64,000 nt of DNA from the NCBI GenBank assembly GCA_963724805.1, contig CAVRWA010000014.1, positions 868,001 through 932,000 on the forward strand. Direction: 5' to 3'. The notes under the pieces were generated by a model. It was not told where the DNA came from and made no database searches. It saw only the letters and a program-made list of their open reading frames with translations. Position numbers and translations under genes: made by a program. The first letter of the stretch is position 1. Each line of letters begins with the position of its first letter. This DNA comes from CAVQZA01 sp963724805 (GTDB lineage Bacteria > Actinomycetota > Thermoleophilia > Gaiellales > Gaiellaceae). Positions 15,961-23,233 of the stretch are shown piece after piece.

Positions 15961-17358
15961 CCGCTCGACGAGGCTCGGCTCGGCTGCGAGCAGCGATGCG
16001 ACCGCCGCCGCTGCGCCCACAAACCGCGCGCCGCCCCCGAGGGCGAAGCCCCCGGCAAGCGCGACGCAGCCGACCGACACCCACCAGAGCGCCCGGAACT
16101 GAGGCGCCCCGAGGAGCCCTGGCAGCGAGCGAGCGCCCGCCCGGGCGACGAGCGCGAGTGCGACGAGCTCCGTGAGGAGCGTGTCGACTGCGGCGCCGTT
16201 CTGGCCGTAGCGCGGGATCAGCACCGCGCCGAGCACGACGTTGAGCGCGAGCGCCGCGGCGACCTGCGCGGCCAGCGCGGCCGTGCCGCGCCGCGCGACT
16301 AGCACCGTCCCGATCGCGCCGCTGGCGCCGATCGCGAGACCGCCGCCGAGGAGGATCAAGAGCGGCGTCGCGGCGGAGGCGTAGCGCGCGCCGAAGATGG
16401 CGGCGAAGATCGGCTCGCCCAGGATCCCTACTACGACCGCGGTCACGGCCCAGAGCTGAAGCGTCCAGCCGAGCGCCTTCCGCGCGAGCGCCCGCTGCTC
16501 GTCGGCCTCGGCGAGCCCGGAGAGCTTCGGCAGGAGCGCGGTCGTGATCGCGTTCGGGATTGCGAGCAGTCCGAAGGCGACCGTCGAGGCGAGGGTGTAG
16601 GCCGCCGTGTCCGCCGCCGGGCGCGTCCGCGCCAGGATCAGCGTCGGCGTGCGGTAGTACAGGAGGGTTCCGAGCGCCATCAGGCCAAACGGCGCACCGT
16701 CGCGAAGCAGAGCCCAGCCGCCGGCTTTTCCCGGGCGCCGGGCGCGTGCAGCGAGCGCGGGAAGGACGACAGCGGGGCCGAGTGTCAAACCGGCGAGCAC
16801 CGCTGCGGCGGAGGGCGTGCGCGAGGCGAGCGCGGCGACGGCCACGAGGCTGAGCACCGCGGCCGCGAGCCGCGCCTCCGCCTCGACCGCGAGCTCCTGT
16901 GCCGCCCGGAAGACAGAGAGTAGGCCGATCAGCGCCGCGCCGACGGCGCCGGAGGCCAGCACGAGCAGTCCCTCGAGCGGGCTCCCGAGCCACAGGCCGA
17001 TCTCGATCGTGAGCCCGGCCACGAGCAGCGCGAGCGCGAGCCGGGCCCGGAGGCTGCCGAGCAGGAGCGGCCACGCGCGGCCGGGGTCGCCCGCCGCCTC
17101 GCGCACGAGCACGGTCGAGATCCCCATGTCGAGCACGGCCGTCAGCACCGTCGCGAGCGCGAGACAGACGCCGAGCAGGGCGAGTTGCTGGGTCGAGAGG
17201 AGCCGCGCGGCGAGGGCCAGCGCGGCGAGCTGAGCCGCCTTTCCGGCCAGGTCGCCGGCGAGCGCGAGGCGCGCGTTTGACGCCACGCTGCGCCGCGGCG
17301 GCTCAGCGACCGGGATCTCCTCGACGAGCCGCAGGTGACGAGCCGCGACGGCGCTCAA
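15205..17358 (-). CDS. Wzx-like polysaccharide flippase, reading in frame into the next membrane protein
   Basis: Residues 1 to about 466 form a typical oligosaccharide flippase with about 12-14 spans, including ALLGVCLALATVLTAVLDMG and LLYYRTPTLILARTRPAADTAAY, a usual flippase helix pair. The start is TTG at 17358, in a TTGA overlap with the upstream stop. No stop separates it from the next membrane protein: the frame continues through residues 467-690 and then becomes nonsense until the stop at 15205. So this is either a natural flippase/GT-C fusion or a lost stop. The usual flippase length ends near 15960. Role: moving lipid-linked repeats across the membrane. Confidence 0.72.
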   Translation of the reverse strand: MSAVAARHLRLVEEIPVAEPPRRSVASNARLALAGDLAGKAAQLAALALAARLLSTQQLALLGVCLALATVLTAVLDMGISTVLVREAAGDPGRAWPLLLGSLRARLALALLVAGLTIEIGLWLGSPLEGLLVLASGAVGAALIGLLSVFRAAQELAVEAEARLAAAVLSLVAVAALASRTPSAAAVLAGLTLGPAVVLPALAARARRPGKAGGWALLRDGAPFGLMALGTLLYYRTPTLILARTRPAADTAAYTLASTVAFGLLAIPNAITTALLPKLSGLAEADEQRALARKALGWTLQLWAVTAVVVGILGEPIFAAIFGARYASAATPLLILLGGGLAIGASGAIGTVLVARRGTAALAAQVAAALALNVVLGAVLIPRYGQNGAAVDTLLTELVALALVARAGARSLPGLLGAPQFRALWWVSVGCVALAGGFALGGGARFVGAAAAVASLLAAEPSLVERLPLLKLGVLGGIASLVVVSTWATATSYGLRVISDSPTFLALIRSLAARPLQPASPFLTGQSQGESHASPYTQAIGWVWLKISGNALDPVWLGHVLGLVGIGVMLLVLHAVFVFVRREAGSRAAWIAIPVLLLLFGPAHVIWAGDLTFNGFLYGAYFPQTLAVALLLYTLLLTDGDPCWERYVLGSILVAATLVVHPFTGTLLAVLVAVRGSVLAHQAPAAGRSARSAWSAASYSAGSGPRTRWTPPSARRV

Positions 17359-18473
17359 GCAGCGGCCTCGCAGAGAAGCTTGGCGTAGCGGTCGAACGAG
17401 TAGCGCTCGGCCTCCTCGAGCACACCGGCGCGCAGACGCGGGTGCTCGACGGCGAGCCGCTCGATCGCCCGCGCCAGGGCTTCCGGGTCGTCCGGAGAGA
17501 CGAGGAGCCCGTCGCGCTCGTCGCGCACGGCCGCGGGCAGCCCGCCGACCGCGGTCGCGAGCACGGGCCGCTCGTGGGCGAACGCGAGCCCGACGACACC
17601 CGACTGGCTCGCCGAGCGATACGGCAGGAGCGCCGCGTCGCAGGCGGCGAAGAGGAGAGCGGTCTCCTCGTTCGAGACATAGCCGTCGCGCAGCTCGACG
17701 CGGTCGCCGAGCTCGGCGGCCTGTCGCGCGAGCTCGGCCTTGCCGTCCCAGAAGCGGCCGGCGACTACGAGCTTCACGCGCAGCGCCGGATCGACCCGGG
17801 CAAGCGCCTCGAGCGCCAGATCGACGCCCTTGTACGGCCGCACCGCGCCGTAGGCGAGCAGGAGGAGCTCCGGGTCGCCGAGGCGTGCCCGCTCGGCCAG
17901 CACTGCGGCCGGCTCGGGCGCGACGGCGAGGTCGTCGGCGACGAAGCGCGGGTGAAACGCTTCGAGCACCGGCGTCGCTCCGAGACCGAGCCCCTCGAGC
18001 TCGCCGCGCTGGTGCGGCGCGTGGGTGACGAGCAGGTCGGCGTGGCGGAGCGTCGCCTTCGTCAGCGTCCGAGCGAGCGGCTGCGGCTCGTGCGGGAGCA
18101 CGTTGTGGCATACGACCACGCGCCGCATCCGCCGGGGCGCGTGACGGAGGAGCCACCGGTACGGCGGGGTCATCACCGGGTGCAGCCACGGGAGCACGAG
18201 GGTGTTCGCGCCGAACTCCTCGACCTCCCGTAGCGCCCGTCGCCAGGTACGCGGATCGGCCCAGTCCAGTACGAACCGCGCCTCCACGGCCCTGGCCGGC
18301 CGGGACGCGGAGTCGAGCTGCGGGCCGCGGTACAGGAGCGGCGGATAGAGCCGCCGCCACGAGATGAACTCCGTCGGCGCGCGGCGACGCAGCGAAGTCA
18401 CCATGGCTGCGTTGAACTGCGCCGCCCCGCTCGTGAGCGGGTGCGTTGCCCCGAGGACTGCCAGCCTCACCAC
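17355..18473 (-). CDS. Family 4 glycosyltransferase
   Basis: A 372-aa GT-B enzyme. It opens with VRLAVLGATHPLTSGAAQFN. VCHNVLPHE supplies the acceptor-side His, LLAYGAVRPYKGVDLALEAL is the donor-domain G-x-K strand, and LLPYRSASQSGVVGLAFAHERPVLA replaces the usual EX7E with an S-rich loop, as seen in some GT4 subgroups. GTG at 18473 or 18470 can start it. Overlaps of 7 nt upstream and 4 nt (TTGA) downstream show it is part of a coupled minus-strand operon. The sugar is unknown. Confidence 0.87.
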   Translation of the reverse strand: MVRLAVLGATHPLTSGAAQFNAAMVTSLRRRAPTEFISWRRLYPPLLYRGPQLDSASRPARAVEARFVLDWADPRTWRRALREVEEFGANTLVLPWLHPVMTPPYRWLLRHAPRRMRRVVVCHNVLPHEPQPLARTLTKATLRHADLLVTHAPHQRGELEGLGLGATPVLEAFHPRFVADDLAVAPEPAAVLAERARLGDPELLLLAYGAVRPYKGVDLALEALARVDPALRVKLVVAGRFWDGKAELARQAAELGDRVELRDGYVSNEETALLFAACDAALLPYRSASQSGVVGLAFAHERPVLATAVGGLPAAVRDERDGLLVSPDDPEALARAIERLAVEHPRLRAGVLEEAERYSFDRYAKLLCEAAA

Positions 18474-19498
18474 TCGGCGGGCGCCCGCGCGGCGTCGCCG
18501 AGCTCGAGCCGGCGCACCGAGTACAGCGCCTCTTCGAGCAGCCGCCGGCTCGTCTCGATCCCGTCGGCGATCAGCCGGGAAACGAACAGCCCGACTGCGG
18601 CGACGGTGAACAGCACCGCCGCGAGCAGGGCGGGCAGGTGCCTTCCGGCCCCGTCGGCGTGGTACCCCCAGAGGAAGTCGGCCACGAACGCGAGCGCGAT
18701 CACGCCGGTCACGAGCGCGGCCGTCCCGAACAGCGACACGAGCCGGTCCCGGAGCAGGCTATTCATCGCCTGGAACCCGGTGCGCGTGATGTAGCGGACG
18801 ACCGAGTGCGTCATCCGCGACTCGCCGACGAGCCTCGGCCGAACGGGAACCTGCACCTCTGCGATCGTGAGGCGCTTGCGGGCGGCATCGATCAGCGTCT
18901 CGAGGGTGTAGGTGTACTCCGACGTCACGTTCAGGCGGAGCAGTGCCTCCCGCGAGAAGGCGCGGTAGCCCGAGGTGACGTCGGTGACGTCGAGGCCGAG
19001 CGCGTGGCGGGTGACCCACGAGCCGACGACGTTGCCGTGTCGGCGCACCGTGCTCATCTCCGCAGCGGCGGAGAACTCGCGGACCCCGAGCACGAGGTCG
19101 GCCTCGCGGGCGAGGATCGGCGCGATCAGGTGCGGGATCATCGCCGGGTCGTGCTGTCCGTCGCCGTCGAGGTTGACGACGATCGAGGCTCCCCGCTCAA
19201 GCGCCTGGCGGACGCCGTCCTTGAACGCCGAAACGAGGCCCCTGCGGCGGGGGTGGTGCGCGATCGCATCCACCCCCGCCGCGATCGCCTCGGCCTGGGT
19301 GCCGTCGGTCGAGCCGTCGTCGACCAGGATCACCTCGACCGTGCGGACGCCGGGGATCGTGCGCGGCACGGCGGCGATCACCGAGCCGATCGTGGCGGCC
19401 TCGTTCAGGGCCGGGATGATGACCGTCAGCTTCTCGACCGCGCCGGGCGAGACGAGCTGGTCCCGCCCGGCGATGCGGATGACTTCGGCGGCTGACAT
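18467..19498 (-). CDS. Polyprenyl-phosphate glycosyltransferase, GT2 with C-terminal membrane anchor
   Basis: A 343-aa GT2 of the dolichol-phosphate mannosyltransferase/GtrB type. VIIPALNEAATIG is followed by LVDDGSTDGT (about residues 58-67), the metal-binding NLDGDGQHD (about 110) and TSGYRAFSR. Two C-terminal hydrophobic hairpins (about 250-275 and 288-310) should anchor it. Members of this group load a hexose onto undecaprenyl phosphate for use by GT-C enzymes, several of which are encoded nearby. Start ATG at 19498, 5 bases after the stop of a small secreted-protein gene. Confidence 0.9.
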   Translation of the reverse strand: MSAAEVIRIAGRDQLVSPGAVEKLTVIIPALNEAATIGSVIAAVPRTIPGVRTVEVILVDDGSTDGTQAEAIAAGVDAIAHHPRRRGLVSAFKDGVRQALERGASIVVNLDGDGQHDPAMIPHLIAPILAREADLVLGVREFSAAAEMSTVRRHGNVVGSWVTRHALGLDVTDVTSGYRAFSREALLRLNVTSEYTYTLETLIDAARKRLTIAEVQVPVRPRLVGESRMTHSVVRYITRTGFQAMNSLLRDRLVSLFGTAALVTGVIALAFVADFLWGYHADGAGRHLPALLAAVLFTVAAVGLFVSRLIADGIETSRRLLEEALYSVRRLELGDAARAPAEW

Positions 19499-19503
19499 CT
19501 CGG

Positions 19504-19725
19504 CTACCAGTGCCGGGGTTCGCAGTGGAACACCCAGTGGTGGTGCTCCCAGCGCCAGTAGCAGCGGATCGGCGGCGGCGGCGGGTGGTGCGGCGGAGGC
19601 TTGACGGACGGGCGACCGTGGTCGCGGTATCCGTTGACGCCTCCTGTGGCGGCGTAGCCACTGGCCGTGAGGGCCAGCGCTGCTGCCCCTACGAGGAGCA
19701 GTGGTTGCCGTGCTTTACTCGTCAT
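19504..19725 (-). CDS. Small secreted proline/histidine-rich protein
   Basis: A 73-aa protein with a plausible signal peptide: basic MTSKARQ, then a hydrophobic core LLLVGAAALALTASGYA. The mature part has a run of prolines and histidines (PPPHHPPPPP) and ends in Trp/His-rich sequence (WEHHHWVFHCEPRHW) with two cysteines. Shine-Dalgarno GGGGAGG lies 8 nt before the ATG, which supports real translation. No family is recognised. The His clusters could bind metal, but that is speculative. It is the first gene of the minus-strand glycan operon. Confidence 0.6.
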   Translation of the reverse strand: MTSKARQPLLLVGAAALALTASGYAATGGVNGYRDHGRPSVKPPPHHPPPPPIRCYWRWEHHHWVFHCEPRHW

Positions 19726-19733
19726 CCGGTGTG

Positions 19734-19740
19734 CCTCCCC
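19734..19740 (-). promoter_or_regulatory. Shine-Dalgarno GGGGAGG of the small secreted protein
   Basis: GGGGAGG on the minus strand sits 8 nt upstream of the ATG at 19725. It is one of the few strong ribosome binding sites in this part of the window. Confidence 0.6.
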
Positions 19741-19898
19741 TTCTTTCGTTGGTGAGGCCGCAGACCGTGGCGTCGATGCGGTCGAAAATGCATCGGACGA
19801 CGGGTTTTCTCTTCTGCCTTCCGTATCGCCGGAGGGGTAGGCCCTCTCAATGCCTGAGACGAGGGAGTTCTGCTCACAGATCCGTAATGGGCTCTCTG

Positions 19899-19904
19899 TA
19901 GGCT
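19899..19904 (+). promoter_or_regulatory. -10 element TAGGCT, leaderless methyltransferase gene
   Basis: TAGGCT ends exactly 6 nt before the GTG at 19911, the spacing seen at other leaderless genes here. This favours 19911 over the GTG at 19905 as the start. Confidence 0.45.
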
Positions 19905-19910
19905 GTGGCG

Positions 19911-20984
19911 GTGCCCGAGCAGGACACGCAGAACCCGGAAACTGCAGGGGTTTCCGTCGACGCCGCCGAGCTCTTCGAGCGGCTGAGAGACGAGGTGGAG
20001 AGGGGCGGCGCGAGCGGCTCGTCCGTGCGCGCCCGGGCCCGTGCCGCGGCCGAGCGCTACTGGCCGGTCTCGGCGGAGCGCCCGATCGAGCGGCGCCCCG
20101 GCCTGAAGGGGGCGATCGTCTATCCGGTCAAGCGCCTGCTGCGGCCGCTGATGCGCTGGTACGTCGAGCCGCTCGCCGCCGAGCAGCGCGGCTTCAACGA
20201 CGCGACGCTGAAGCTGGTCGACGACCTCTCGGAGTCGCTCGACGCCGAGCGCGCCGCCCGCGAGCGGGCCGAGCGGCTGCTCGCGGAGCTCGAGGAGCGC
20301 CTCCTGCGGCTCGAGCGGCGCCCGTCGGGCGCGCCGGCGACCGTCGCCGCCCAGCCGGCCGCCGCGGCCCTGCCCGACTACTTCGCCTTCGAGAGCCGGA
20401 TGCGCGGCTCGACCGCCGAGATCCGCGGTCGCCAGCGCGCCTACGTCGCGGACTTCCTCTCGCAAGGCCCGGTCCTGGACTGCGGCTGCGGGCGCGGCGA
20501 GTTCCTCGCCCTGCTCCGCGAGGCAGGGGTCGATGCGCGCGGAGTCGACGCCGACGCGGACATGGTCGCCTACGCACGCGGCGAGGGGCTCGACGTGGAG
20601 CAGGCGGATCTGGTGGCGCACCTCGAATCCCTCGAGGACGGCTCGCTCGGCGGCGTCTTCGCCGCGCAGGTCGTCGAGCACCTGCCGCCGCCCGTGCTGC
20701 TGCGCTTCCTGGAGCTCGCCCACGCGAAGCTCCGTCCGGGCGGCGTGCTCGCGGCCGAGACGATCAACCCGCTCTCGCCGCTCGCGCTGCGCAACTACTT
20801 CGCCGACCTCACCCACGCGCAGCCGCTCGTGCCCGAGACGCTCGCGATGCTCGCGCGGCACGCGGGCTTCGCGGAGGTCGAGATGCGCTTCCTCAACGCG
20901 CCAGAGCCGGCCGAGGGAGCCGACCCGCGCCTGAACGAGATCGTGTTCGCGCCGCTCGACTACGCGATCCTCGCAAGGCGATGA
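19911..20984 (+). CDS. SAM-dependent class I methyltransferase
   Basis: About 357 aa. The N-terminal half (to about 150) is charged and helical with a coiled-coil-like stretch of Glu, Arg and Leu. The C-terminal half is a Rossmann methyltransferase with VLDCGCGRGEFL (motif I), GVDADADMV (motif II) and VVEHLPPPVLLRFL, then ETINPLSPLALRNYF. The layout resembles methyltransferases that cap or modify O-antigen chains, but the substrate is not shown. GTG at 19911 is preferred because of the promoter spacing; GTG at 19905 adds two residues. It heads a plus-strand run of glycan genes. Confidence 0.82.
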   Translation: MPEQDTQNPETAGVSVDAAELFERLRDEVERGGASGSSVRARARAAAERYWPVSAERPIERRPGLKGAIVYPVKRLLRPLMRWYVEPLAAEQRGFNDATLKLVDDLSESLDAERAARERAERLLAELEERLLRLERRPSGAPATVAAQPAAAALPDYFAFESRMRGSTAEIRGRQRAYVADFLSQGPVLDCGCGRGEFLALLREAGVDARGVDADADMVAYARGEGLDVEQADLVAHLESLEDGSLGGVFAAQVVEHLPPPVLLRFLELAHAKLRPGGVLAAETINPLSPLALRNYFADLTHAQPLVPETLAMLARHAGFAEVEMRFLNAPEPAEGADPRLNEIVFAPLDYAILARR

Positions 20985-21023
20985 CCCCAGCCAAATGCTT
21001 ATGAGCACAAGGAAGGCCAGGTC

Positions 21024-22049
21024 TTGAGAATCGCGGTCTGCAGTCCTCAGGTGCCGTTCGCGCGCGGCGGGGCCGAGATCCTCGCCGAGCGCCTGACCGA
21101 GGAGCTGCGCGAGCGCGGCCACGAGGCCGACCTCGTCACGGTGCCGTTCAAGTGGTATCCCGCCGAGCGCGTGCTGACTCACGCCTTCATGTGGCGGCTG
21201 CTCGACCTCGAGGAGGTGGACGGGAGGCCGGTGGACCTGGTGATCGCGACGAAGTTCCCCTCGTACGTCGTGCGCCACCCGAACAAGGTCGTGTGGCTCG
21301 TACATCAGTTCCGCCAGGCCTACGAGCTCGATCGCACCGAGCTCGGCCAGTTCGGCGAGTCACCGGCCGAGCGGGCGCTGCGGCGGAAGCTCCACGAGCT
21401 CGACCGTCGCACTCTCGGCGAGGCGCGGCGGCTCTGCTCGATCTCGCAAAACGTCTCGGAGCGCCTCGAGCGTACGCTCGGGCTCGAGGCGGAGGTCGTG
21501 CTGCCGCCGCCGCAGGCGCTCGACTTCCGCTGCGAGCGCTACGACGGCTTCATCCTCTCCGTGAACCGGCTCGACCGGGCGAAACGGATCGACCTGCTGC
21601 TCGAGGCGCTCGCTGTGGAGCCCGCGCTCGAGGCGGTGATCGCCGGCGACGGGCCCGACCGCCAGCGGCTCGAGGCGCTCGCCTCGCGTCACGGCCTCAA
21701 CGGCCGCGTCCGGTTCGCCGGGCGGGTGTCCACCGCCGAGCTCTCGGCGCTCTACGCGACCTGCCGGGCCGTCTACTACGCGCCGGTCGACGAGGACTAC
21801 GGGATGGTGCCCTACGAGGCGTTCCTCTCGGAGAAGCCGGTGGTGACGATGAGCGACGCGGGCGGCCCTCTCGACGTCGTCGCGGACCGGCGCACCGGGC
21901 TCGTGGTCGAGCCCCACGTCGCCGAGCTCGCCGCTGCCTTCCGCTTCCTCAGCGAGCACGAGGACGACGCGCGCGCCTGGGGCCTGGCCGGGAAGGCCGT
22001 GGCGGAGCAGGTCACCTGGGCCCACGCGATCGAGCGCCTGCTCGCATGA
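21024..22049 (+). CDS. Family 4 glycosyltransferase
   Basis: A 341-aa GT-B glycosyltransferase. It starts LRIAVCSPQVPFARGGAEIL. ILSVNRLDRAKRIDLLLEAL and VIAGDGPDRQRLE form the donor domain, and YYAPVDEDYGMVPYEAFLSEKPVV contains the EX7E motif. The start is TTG at 21024, supported by a purine-rich AAGGAAGG about 8-15 nt upstream. It overlaps the next glycosyltransferase by the bases ATGA. Substrate unknown. Confidence 0.9.
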   Translation: MRIAVCSPQVPFARGGAEILAERLTEELRERGHEADLVTVPFKWYPAERVLTHAFMWRLLDLEEVDGRPVDLVIATKFPSYVVRHPNKVVWLVHQFRQAYELDRTELGQFGESPAERALRRKLHELDRRTLGEARRLCSISQNVSERLERTLGLEAEVVLPPPQALDFRCERYDGFILSVNRLDRAKRIDLLLEALAVEPALEAVIAGDGPDRQRLEALASRHGLNGRVRFAGRVSTAELSALYATCRAVYYAPVDEDYGMVPYEAFLSEKPVVTMSDAGGPLDVVADRRTGLVVEPHVAELAAAFRFLSEHEDDARAWGLAGKAVAEQVTWAHAIERLLA

Positions 22050-23233
22050 AGGTCGCTTACTACTCACCGATGCCGCCGGAAACCTCCGGCATCGCCGACT
22101 ACAGCGCGCTCCTGCTTCCTGCACTGCGAGAACGGATAGACGTCGAGGTCGTCAAGCACGGCCGTACCAAGCCGCCGCGAGATGCCGACGTCTCCCTCTA
22201 CCACGTCGGCAACTCGCCCGAGGCCCACGGCTGGATCGTCGACGCGCTGCGCAAGCGCGCGGGCGTCGTCGTCCTGCACGAGCTCGTCCTCCACCACCTG
22301 ATCGCCGGGCTCACGATCGGCCGCAAGGACGGCCCCGGCTACCTCGCGGCGATGGAGCGCGACGCCGGCCTGCCCGCGCGCCTGCTCGCGCACGGCGTAC
22401 TGGAAGGGCGCGTGCCGCCGCCGTGGGAGACCCGCCCGGAGGACTTCCCGCTCGCCGGCGAGATCCTCGACCGCGCGACGGGCTTGATCGTCCACTCCCG
22501 CTACGTCGGGGACGGCGCAAGGCGGCTCGGCTACGCGGGGCCGCTCTGGCGTATCCCGCACCCGGCCTGGCCCGCGCCTGCGGTCGAGCCCGCCCGGATC
22601 GAGGGGGCACCCGTCGTCGGCTACTTCGGTCATCTGAACGCGTCGAAGCGGATCCCGCAGCTGCTCGAGGCGTTCACGCGGCTGCCCGAGGGCGCGCGGC
22701 TCGTTCTCGTCGGGCCCGTCTCGCCGCGCTTCGACCTCGACGGAAGGCTCGAGAAGGCGGGTCTCCTCGGCCGCCCGGCGGTCCTGCGCGAGGAGTACGT
22801 CCCCGAGGAGCGGCTCTGGGCGCTGATGGCGGGCTGCGACGTCTGCGTCTCCCTGCGCGCGCCGACGATGGGCGAGACATCGGGCACGGCGATGCGGGCG
22901 CTCTCGCTCGGCAAGCCCCTCGTCGTCTCGGATCTCGGCTGGTTCGCGGAGCTCCCGGACGGGGTCGTGCGCAAGGTCCCTGTCGGCGAGGGCGAGGTGG
23001 ACGCGCTCGTCGCGGCGCTGCTCGATCCGCCGCCGGCCTCGCACGTGCCCGACGAGAACCGCCTCGACCACGTCGCCGACCTCTATACGGCCGCGCTGGA
23101 GCAGGCCGCCGGCGGCGAGGCGGTCCGCGACGCCGTCCTGCGCGAGGTCGCCCGAGCGGGCGCCGAGGTGGGGCTCTCGGAGGAGGTTCCCGAGCTCGGC
23201 AGCCGGCTGCGCGAGGTCGGGCTTGGCGAGTAG
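22046..23233 (+). CDS. Family 4 glycosyltransferase
   Basis: A 395-aa GT-B enzyme. MKVAYYSPMPPETSGIADYS is a typical acceptor-side start with a glycine loop, and VVLHELVLHH gives the His cluster. GYFGHLNASKRIPQLLEAF is the donor-domain strand with Lys, and SLRAPTMGETSGTAMRALSLGKPLV stands for the EX7E region. The C-terminal 50 residues form a helical extension rich in Glu and Arg. The ATG at 22046 overlaps the upstream stop (ATGA), and the 3' end overlaps the next TTG start by 11 nt. Confidence 0.9.
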   Translation: MKVAYYSPMPPETSGIADYSALLLPALRERIDVEVVKHGRTKPPRDADVSLYHVGNSPEAHGWIVDALRKRAGVVVLHELVLHHLIAGLTIGRKDGPGYLAAMERDAGLPARLLAHGVLEGRVPPPWETRPEDFPLAGEILDRATGLIVHSRYVGDGARRLGYAGPLWRIPHPAWPAPAVEPARIEGAPVVGYFGHLNASKRIPQLLEAFTRLPEGARLVLVGPVSPRFDLDGRLEKAGLLGRPAVLREEYVPEERLWALMAGCDVCVSLRAPTMGETSGTAMRALSLGKPLVVSDLGWFAELPDGVVRKVPVGEGEVDALVAALLDPPPASHVPDENRLDHVADLYTAALEQAAGGEAVRDAVLREVARAGAEVGLSEEVPELGSRLREVGLGE

